Assembly: GCF_963169125.1 (NCBI RefSeq)
Contig: NC_084797.1
Span: 98,853,868-98,917,867, forward strand
Reading direction: 5' to 3'
Length of the DNA: 64,000 bases
Source: Humulus lupulus
Taxonomy: Eukaryota > Streptophyta > Magnoliopsida > Rosales > Cannabaceae
Shown here: one piece after another, positions 56,186 through 64,000 of the stretch
Position numbering within the stretch: position 1 is the first letter of the stretch
Layout of the letters: the number at the start of each line of letters is the position of its first letter
Made by a program: the position numbers and the translations under genes
Notes under the pieces: generated by a model
Database searches by the model: none
The model's input: the letters and a program-made list of their open reading frames with translations, nothing else
Told to the model about the DNA's origin: nothing

Positions 56186-56198
56186 CAAGTGGGAGTAT
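56186..56198 (+). other. Copia polypurine tract and LTR start
   Basis: GCAAGTGGGAGTA directly precedes TGTTAATTTCTC, the expected PPT/LTR boundary. The 3' LTR therefore starts at 56199. Confidence 0.7.
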
Positions 56199-56886
56199 GT
56201 TAATTTCTCAGTGTATAGGTGGCGACATGTCAATTGTTGTATCCATCAAAGCCTCACAATTCTAAAACACCCTTTACATAGTGTAACTATAGTCATTAAG
56301 TCTAACTAATAGGATTAGAGCTTTTAAACACATCATTTGGAGCTAAAAATGACATTGTACGAACTTGATAAGTGATGTGTCACATGTTAGGTGATATGTT
56401 TCCCCACAATAGGCAATAACAAGCAACATATTGCTTGTTGTATACGGTGTAATTACTGTGCGTGATATGTTGCATCTAAAGAGGAGATTTGTCGCCTGAG
56501 TAGCTAGTCAATCTTCCCAAAAGTGACCTTAAATACTTCAAAATGCTCCCAAACCTTTTGGGCATGTTTAGGTACCTCATTGTATCACTTTAGACCAAAA
56601 AAATATATAATTTTTAAATGTCTACAACTCAAACTCAAAATTCACACATCCTTTCTGTGAAATTGTTAAGGATTTTACACCTAAGACAACTTTAAGCCTA
56701 GTATATAACCAATCCTAACACTAAGAGCTCCTTTCCTACAATTACCTTCCTATATATGACCTCAAAATGTTAATATGAGAAAATCATTAACTAAACTATG
56801 TATATCGGAGCTGGGAAAATAAAGTGCAGATAAAGTTTAAGTGACTTGTATGTGTTAAAGATATGTAAATTGCCTTAATGGAAAAA
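56199..56886 (+). mobile_element. 3' LTR of the plus-strand copia, extent uncertain
   Basis: Starts TGTTAATTTCTC after the PPT. The right boundary is not visible. It may end, or be interrupted, near 56886, where a second, minus-strand copia LTR appears to begin. No gene. Confidence 0.4.
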
Positions 56887-57954
56887 TGTAAGACTTTTAC
56901 AACTCTAAGAAAAATAATACAAAAGACAAAGTGATTGATTAAATAAGATTACAACTCTATAACAAAAAATACAAGTAAATATAGAAATAGGTAGATAAAG
57001 AGAATAATAGAGAGTACAACTCTAGATAATAGATACAAATAAACTAAAAGATGAAGAACAAGAGATAAAAATGGAAGTGCAACTCTATAGTATAAATATA
57101 CAACTAAATATGTAAATTGACAAAAAGAGATGAAGATAAAAGCAATAGAAAAAAAAGAAGAACAAGAACAAAATAAACACTCTCACTCACACAACCAAAG
57201 TGAAGAGTTTGGGGATTACCAACTTGAACAAGGTTTACAACCTTTGTCCCAAAGCTTATTTCCCCCTATCTTAAGCACCAAGGGAGCTCTCACAAGTGAA
57301 ATAACTTTCAGGAATAAACAAGCCTCTATGGTGAATTTCTAGCCAAGTGCTCTAGTGGATAGAAATTTGTGTCTTACAAGTGAGCAATAGACTCCTATTT
57401 ATAGAGTTTTGAGACACCCTTTGAATTTCGAACTCCACCAACCCCCATGGCTGTTACCAATGTTTAAATTGATGTTTATGGAAAAAAGTAGTTTTGGGAG
57501 TTACATGAGTTTTTGGAACCATTCAAAATGGAAATGGAAAAATAGCTTTGGTTGTTAGCCTCACTGGCCGCGGCTGTGAGCCTCTGTTCCATAGGCCGCG
57601 ACCACAACCCATTTTCAGCACACACTTTTGTGCAATTTTTCCAAACAGTTCTATAATCTTCCCACATGACTTTGTAACCTCCAAACACATTATGATGGTT
57701 AAAATCATGTCTCCAACAACCATATCATTTATGGCTTTGACAAATTCAAATCAAAATGTGTAACATCAAATCTACACTTATTGGGTAATATTTGGGAGTT
57801 ACAAATTTGTAACTATTTTGTAACCCCAAATATGTTACACATTTGGATATTCATATTATCAAAAAATGTAGCTCTAATATATATTATGTTACAATATGTG
57901 ACACACTTTCTCACATTTATTTATTCTAAACATTTTATTATACATAATATAACA
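56887..57954 (-). mobile_element. 3' LTR of a minus-strand copia
   Basis: The right end ATAACA is fixed by the adjacent PPT. The left end TGTAAGAC is a proposal. It contains repeated TACAACTCTA words (56897-57095) and a GC-rich island GGCCGCGGCTG...GGCCGCGACCAC (57568-57606), like those of other elements in the window. Confidence 0.5.
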
Positions 57955-57966
57955 ATCCCCCACTAG
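57955..57966 (-). other. Polypurine tract of the minus-strand copia
   Basis: Minus strand CTAGTGGGGGAT next to the LTR start TGTTATATTATG, a standard copia arrangement. Confidence 0.75.
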
Positions 57967-58564
57967 AATAAATAGTTCACTATTGTAACACTTATTTAAT
58001 CAATCAACATTATATTTAAAATATAACATTTCCTCTACTTAATTAAATAATAACTCTCTCATATAGAAGCCATTGCGTTGGTGCATAAAGTAAAGTGTTC
58101 TTTAACTTGAAGTTTACTATAGTGTAATTATCATAGAGTTTGTTGAAAATTCAGTTGCACTAGTTATTGAACCAACCTTTCATTATAACAAACCGGTGAC
58201 AACACACAAACCCTTACTATGTTCACTTGAGACCTCTTTGTCTCGCTTTACACCATTAATGGCCATGTGCACCTTCCATTCATGGACGTTCTTGAGAATA
58301 CTCTCAATTCTCATGAGAGACGGCACCACCCCTAGGTCAATATAGGTAGAACTCTTACAATATTTTGTTACCATAAAATACTCGTCTTCTCAAGACTGAG
58401 TTCTATTAAAAAACCTCTTGGTTTTATCCCTCAAATAGGTAACTCAGAAGTACTGATATCTCAGATGAGACTATTTTGAGTACAACTAATATTCACTTGA
58501 TTGACTTCTTATTACCTATTGAATCTAACACTAGTTAAGTAACTAATATTAAGATAGGTTACCA

Positions 58565-59184
58565 TCAATCGTGAATCTCTTTAGGGAGTTTAAGTCCCAT
58601 CCCTCGAGATGAGGTATCTACTAAATCGCTCGTTAGTGGTTTAGTAAAAGGATCCACCAAGTTTTCACTTGTTCTCACGTAGGATATTGAGATGACTACT
58701 CTTTGAATCAATTCTCTTACATATCCATGTCTTAGACTAATGTGTCTAGACTTCCCATTATACACTCAGCTGTATGCTCTAGCCAATGTTGCTTGACTAT
58801 CACAATGTATTGATATAGATGATACATTCTCTTTGATTAGGGGTATCTCCATCAAAAGATCCCTTAACCATTCAGCCTCTTTGTTGATACTAGCTAAAGC
58901 TATGAACTCCAATTCCATAGTAGAATGAGATATAAAGATTGTTTATTGGAACCCCAAGAAATTGCAGCCCCACCAAGTGTAAATACCAACCAGTGGTGGA
59001 AAAGTTGCATCCATATACCCTTCTAAGACTAAAGGAAATTTAGAGTAGTGAAGGCTTAGTCATTTGGTTTTCTTAAGATAACCTAGGACTCTTCCAATAG
59101 CCTTCCAGTGATCCACACTTGGATTACTTGTAAACCTACTAAGTTTACTCACCACAAAAGCTATATACGGTCTAGTACACTGAG
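58565..59184 (-). pseudogene. Copia RNase H remnant
   Basis: Reading leftward from about 58930: STMELEFIALASINKEAEWL, then the Asp in IHCDSQATLARAYS, a TGA, then SRHISLRHGYVRELIQ and NLVDPFTKPL. These are the Ty1/copia RNase H motifs in order. The part to the right (58930-59184) continues the domain with stops and is cut at 59185 by the Tekay LTR. The region between the gene and the PPT (57967-58564) is non-coding. Confidence 0.8.
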
Positions 59185-60161
59185 TGTAACGCCCTGGATA
59201 GCCAAGATCGTTACACTATGTATTTTAAATAGTTCTAGACTCTCTAAACGAGTCATTTGGCCATAAACGTGTAACTAAACGTGACTAATGGCTTAGGGTT
59301 AAATTTTTTGGATGAAAGGAATATCCATTGCATTAAAAGGTTAAGTTCGTACATGGGATCCCAAAATAAACATTTATAAAGTCACAGTTTTAAAAGGGAA
59401 ATTACAACATAAGCCTGCCTAAGCGGCAAAATAGGGTTCAACCCTAGTTCCTCTAAGAACACCAGGCGTGATGCTCGAGCAGCCACATATGTACACACTT
59501 CCACCGAAGCTCTCCAACTCATGGCTGGTGCTGCTTTCCTTTCCCCTTACCCGCACCACATAGCACCCATGAGCCTAGGCTCAGGAAGAAAACTTAAACA
59601 TGCTCATAAGCAGTTAATGACATATAACAAAATCATATTAAGCATGCCTAGCACTAATAACCCTACTCCTGCATGCATTCTATTTAGATAAGTGATTGCA
59701 TCATCATATCGAAGCCCGTTGCCCAAAATAAATGACTAATAAGTCATGCCGGAGCGCAGTGCCCTAGGATATGGGACTATGGAGTCACCCCGGGGCCCAT
59801 TGCCCTATCCTCTATATAAACAGCCTTGGAGCTGGCCCAACGTACCTGGCGCTTTAATTTTTCCAATGACCATTGGGTTGTTTAAGCGTGTGTCACACTC
59901 TTGATTAGGCCTAACCATATCGAACAATGCTTAGCACACTATTGCCACCCTTGACTTATAAGTCAATGCTTTCGACCAGCGCTCAACGCGCTACTGCCGC
60001 CCTTGACTTATAAGTCAATGCTTTTCAATCACATAATGCAACACATGCATACATCATTTAACAATTATCCACATACAGAGTATTCAAGCATACTTAATCA
60101 AGAAATCACAGACACAATCATAATCTTGTTCATTCATAAGGGCCTGAGTCCTAATCAAATA
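59185..60161 (-). mobile_element. Tekay LTR, broken by Tekay-4
   Basis: Starts TGTAACGCCCTGGATAGCC and follows the Tekay LTR pattern (TTATAAGTCAATGC, GGGCCTGAGTCCTAATC) until 60161, where it stops in mid-LTR at the start of an LTR in the opposite direction. The rest presumably lies beyond the window, past Tekay-4. Confidence 0.8.
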
Positions 60162-62362
60162 TGCAACTTTCCAAATTTGCTAATAAGGCTTAGTGCCTTG
60201 ATTAGCGTTCTGGGAGGGCAATAACTGATATAATTATGTTAATATGTGGATTAAATTATTATGTGACTAGAAATGCATGTTTAGGTGAATTAAATATGCA
60301 TGTGGACCCATTTTGTTTAATAGGGTTATATTTGTATTTTGGCATGTTGAGGGCATAAATGTGAATTATATGTGTGTTGTGCTTGATACCACAAGATTGT
60401 GGAGATTTATTTGTGATGTGTGATTTGAGATGGTCCTAAGGTGCGGAATAGCGAAATAGTCACAACAAGGTCGAATACCCAGCTCGGGGGAGCGTAGGGG
60501 TATTTTTGGAACATAGTACATGTTCAGAATTTACCGGGTAATGGGTAATGATTTAGATATTGTTTAAGTATGACAAGGATTAAATGAGAAATTAATGGAA
60601 CACTTGAGGAATTAGCAGAAATGTGGCAAAAGACGACTTTGCCCTTGGTAGTGTTAGAATGGTTATGGATAGGTTAGGGGCATTTTGGGTATTCTATAGC
60701 TAGGGATAGACTTATTTTGGCCAAAGACCCTAGAACATATCACAAAAACCCTCAACCTTATCACTCTCAACCTCAGCTCTCTCTCCCCCTCACGGTTCTC
60801 TCTCTCTCAAGGCTAAGGAGGAATTTTTGCTGAATTCAAAGGGAGAAGGCTTAGAATTCAAAAGGGATTGAAGCTAGAAGTAATTGGGTTTAGTTCAGAC
60901 CAGAATCACGTAATTAAGGTGAGGATTTTTGCTGATTTTTACTGAGTTTTCTGTGGTGGTTTAGAGGTTTTATAGGATTGAACTTTAGGGTATGATTTCT
61001 GAATTTTGATGAGTTTGGTATGAATTGTAGATTGAATTCTGGGTCTAGGCTCTAATTTGTGTGGATTTTGGAGAGATTGGTTTGTAAAAATGCATGAGAA
61101 TTTCTGGGTTTTGGGCTCGAGCCGCGACCCTGTTCTTCAGGTGCAGCGGCCCATGTGAACAAAAAGGATTTGGATCCTTTGATTTCGCCCAGGCGCCGCC
61201 ACGCAGGCTGAGGAGCGATGTGGAGCCCAAGGCTCCCTGACTTGTAGCGAGCTACAACTTAAATTAGGGAAAATGAACGAAATGGGGTTTTAAGCTCGAG
61301 AACCCAAATCTTAAGGCTCAGGAAGGATTCTACTACTCAGTTTAGTAGAATTCGAGGTCCCGAAGGCTAGTATTTTAATCCGAAGTTCTTAGGTGGTTAC
61401 GGCTTGATGGATGTCTATTTATCATTACATTGTGACTAGGTTTTATTGCTCAGGTTCAGGTTTAGGGATCGTGCTCGAGATAGCTTTGGGTTGTCAGCTC
61501 GGGGCACAAGATAAGAAAACTGTCTGTGCCCGTAGAGATATGTTATGTTTAGTGTTATGTGTATTGTTTATAGCTATTATGTCATACATGTGATTGTGAC
61601 CGATCGGCAAAGGCCAAGAGCGGCAAAGGCCGAATAGTGGCAGAGGTCGGGAACGGCAAGGGCTAAGAGCGGAAAATGCCGGGATTGGCGTTAAGCAAGC
61701 TGAATGCAGGCCCCAGGGCGAGACCCTCTAAGGGTGTTGTACACACCTGCTCGATAAGACCGCAGATTTGGTGCCTGATAATGCACCCTAATTGGTGGAG
61801 GACGCTGTTGTGCTGTTGTACTATTTTCCTGTTATGTTGTTGTGCTATTGTGCTGTTATGCTGTTGTGATGTTGTGTAGTCCAATAGAAACTTGTAAATT
61901 GCTTGTTGTCTTTGATTAAGTATGTATTTTTTGAAATAAATTATTGTATGTTGTGCTGTGAAGTTCTATTGCTGGGCCTCGGCTCACGGGTGCTCTGTGG
62001 TGCAAGTAAGGGCAAGGAAAAGGTTGATCAACCATGAGTTGGAGGGCATGGAGTAGTGCGTACATGTTTGGCCTACCTGGCTGGGGTATTTCGAGGAGTG
62101 TGTTATAAATGTTTGATTTTTTTGCTTAGGTCGACTGTAAAGTAACTTTTGAATTATAAATATGTTTCTAAACAATATTTTGGGATCCCAATTTAACACT
62201 TTCATGATTTAAATGAATGTCCAACCCTTTTATTCCAAAATCTTATTTAAATGAGTCTTCCTTTTAACTAAACACACTTTTTGATCTAATACCTCGATTA
62301 GCGAGGTAATGGCACATTTTAAAAATCACATGGTAACGACTCTAGGGTAGTAGTGCGTTACA
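60162..62362 (+). mobile_element. 5' LTR of Tekay-4 (2201 bp)
   Basis: Begins TGCAACTTTCCAAATTTGC, equivalent to the reverse complement of the TGTAACG family ends, and ends GCGTTACA. A (CT)n patch at 60775-60812 and a GCCGCGACCC block at 61118-61212 take the same relative places as in the other Tekay LTRs. At 61605-61685 are four repeats of a CGGCAAAGGCCAAGAG-like word, and at 61808-61875 a TGTTGTGCTGTT-rich run. Confidence 0.85.
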
Positions 62363-62364
62363 AC

Positions 62365-62377
62365 TTGGTATCAGAGC
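62365..62377 (+). other. Primer-binding site of Tekay-4
   Basis: TTGGTATCAGAGC, the initiator Met tRNA complement, two bases after the LTR end. Confidence 0.88.
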
Positions 62378-62663
62378 GTCCCAAGGTTTATGGTTCCTGG
62401 AGATTGACCGAACATGTACGCTCGTTGTCAGGGACAAGCTCGAATCAAAGTCTGTTCGTATTAAGTGAAATATTTGTCTAGTTGCTTATCTGAGTTGCCT
62501 TATTTATTTGTTAATATAGGGAGCATGAGAATTATACAATTGTGTCTTGATATGCCTATTATATGTGGCTATTATGTTGTTTGGCTCTGCTCGGGGCATG
62601 GTTTCGAATGGGATCACCAAATCTGATGGATTGAGTCATTGACTGCAAATATATTTAGAAGTT

Positions 62664-63740
62664 ATGCATCCGAGGCAGTTGAGTGGAGCAGGCATTGTTA
62701 ATGCTGGGGTTGCGAATAGTAGTCTAGGCTATAATCCTCCATCTGCCCCTTGGGATTGGCAGCAGATGTTCGCTGACATGCAGACTAGACTACAAAAGCA
62801 AGAGGAAGTTATTAAGTGGTTGAGACAGCGGGTTCCATCAGGGAACGCCGCTCTATGTGTTTCAATGACAATGGCTTCAGTTTTGGTTCAACCTAAGGGT
62901 GGAAACAGGTGGGAATTGTTGTATGAAAGATTCCAGAGGCATTATCCTCTAGTTTCGTAGCGGGCTTAGATCTGTTCAGAGCTTAATAGTGGACATGGTT
63001 AGCTCCATTCTCGACTATGTAGGAGCGAAAGGCAATGATAGAGTGGCTTATGCAATGTACATGCTGCAAGAGGATGCCCGAACATGGTGGGAAGTGGTAT
63101 CCCAGACCCGGAATGTTGTTATGATGGGTTGGGAGGAATTCAGACAATTTTTTAATGAGAGGTACTACTGTGACGCAGTTTGAATTACGATGACCAATTA
63201 GTTTATGAATTTAGTTCAAGGCAGTAAGACAGTGACAGAGTATGTCAATGAATTTGATGGGTTAACCAAGTTCGCTTTTGATTTGGTACCCACGTATGTA
63301 GCCCGGAAGGAACGATTCATTTTGTGGGCTGAACCATGGGGTGGCCCGTAGAGTTAGGATTGCTCCAGTCCATGAGATTTCTACCTACGCTCAGCCAGTA
63401 AGGAGGACCCTTGCTATAGAGGACACATGAGGTGAGATATGGAGTGAGGGTGTCGTGGGGCAGGAAACTCAAGCAATGGTACCCCCATTTGCGGGAGCAG
63501 GTAGGAGCAGAGGCCCCAGTAATTAGAAAAGAAAGACCCCTGATAATTCTACCACTTGTCGTCCTGACAGGTGGGGTCATAGTATTCAGGGTAGCTTCCA
63601 GGGTGGCAGTGAGGTTTGGAGAAGTTATCTAGTGTGCGTCAGGTGCAGGAGATGACATCTAGGAAAATGTCAAGAGAAGGCATGTTTTCTATGTGAAATA
63701 GTTGGGCACATCAAGATGCATTGCCCGGAATCGAAGACAG
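62664..63740 (+). pseudogene. Tekay-4 gag
   Basis: Starts ATGCATCCGAGGCAG at 62664. The first piece (to 62960) has a WDWQQMFADMQTRLQKQEE coiled segment. The second (62989-63183) has the gag core DARTWWEVVSQTR. After a stop at about 63181 the frame continues to about 63350 (SKTVTEYVNEFDGL). A complete zinc knuckle C-x2-C-x4-H-x4-C is readable at 63683-63724 (CFLCEIVGHIKMHC). Frameshifts and stops break the rest. Confidence 0.82.
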
Positions 63741-64000
63741 AAGAGTCAAGGAGTATAGATAGCTCGACCTCAACCCGAGAGTCTGCCTGGAGGCAGCCAG
63801 ATCCCGAGGCTGGTCCCTTGGAAATGACATGTTGGCCTTCTAGTTCTTGTTACTTTATATTGTACTGACTGAGTTTGGTGCTACGTACCTCTTAGTAGAA
63901 ATATAGATATGTGATACCTACCTTATGAATATTACGCTATGGGGCTTGAGATTTTGCGTTTGCTAGGAAAGTTGGTAATTTTCGTGGAATGAGATAGAGT
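63741..64000 (+). pseudogene. Tekay-4 protease start, cut by the window end
   Basis: After the zinc knuckle comes a Ser/Gly/Pro-rich linker. Near 63865-63890 the expected DSGATH active site reads EFGATY, so the catalytic Asp appears lost. The sequence runs out of the window. Confidence 0.5.

Larger units (their letters stand above)
60162..64000 (+). mobile_element. Plus-strand Tekay-type element, 5' part (Tekay-4)
   Basis: 5' LTR 60162-62362, primer-binding site at 62365-62377, gag from 62664 and a protease remnant at the window end. The bases before the LTR (AAATA, 60157-60161) are one copy of the target duplication; the other is outside the window. Confidence 0.85.

Overview
The window is nuclear DNA of a flowering plant, most likely a dicot. 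It is AT-rich, carries a plant-type urease accessory gene with an intronless coding exon, and is otherwise almost entirely LTR retrotransposons, MITE-like elements and their debris. I cannot name the species from sequence alone. No bacterial operons, rRNA, tRNA or CRISPR arrays were seen.

Layout. 1-8961: the 3' half of a plus-strand Ty3/gypsy Tat-lineage element, with a long repeat-rich 3' region, a broken antisense additional gene with a putative gypsy-type transposon domain (3735-5826), and an 878-bp 3' LTR with a 27-bp minisatellite. It lies in the internal region of a minus-strand Ty1/copia-type element whose LTR starts at 10140. That LTR (10140-28715) is split by a Russian doll: a Tourist-like MITE (11272-27976, TSD TTA) holds a minus-strand Tekay-type chromovirus (11585-27657, TSD ACTTC), which holds a nearly complete plus-strand Tat element (14091-25636, TSD CAACA). 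The Tat element has gag, protease, RT, two RNase H domains, integrase and a spliced antisense gene. 28716-31440: LTR fragments, including a solo LTR with TSD ATACC (30157-31432).

31660-34300 holds the only convincing host gene: UreF, the urease activation chaperone, with a probable leader intron and a six-codon uORF whose stop overlaps the UreF start. Downstream are a Tourist-like MITE (34680-36169) carrying a perfectly placed foldback palindrome of about 890 bp, a three-copy tandem repeat with units of about 550 bp (37014-38895), and AT-rich spacer.

40536-50015: a structurally complete minus-strand Tekay chromovirus (TSD TATTT) with decayed gag-pol and a C-terminal chromodomain. 50181-51266: an element with long inverted repeats. 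51643-53797: a Tekay solo LTR (TSD CATTT). 53802-59180: copia LTRs and two RNase H remnants on opposite strands. 59185-60161: a Tekay LTR piece on the minus strand, broken by a plus-strand Tekay element (60162 to the window end) of which the 5' LTR, PBS, gag and start of protease are visible.

The retrotransposon proteins are pseudogenes: most have in-frame stops and frameshifts, and several catalytic residues are replaced. The many apparent stop gains and G-to-A changes suggest decay by deamination of methylated cytosine, but this was judged by eye. The matching target-site duplications allow the insertion order to be read directly.
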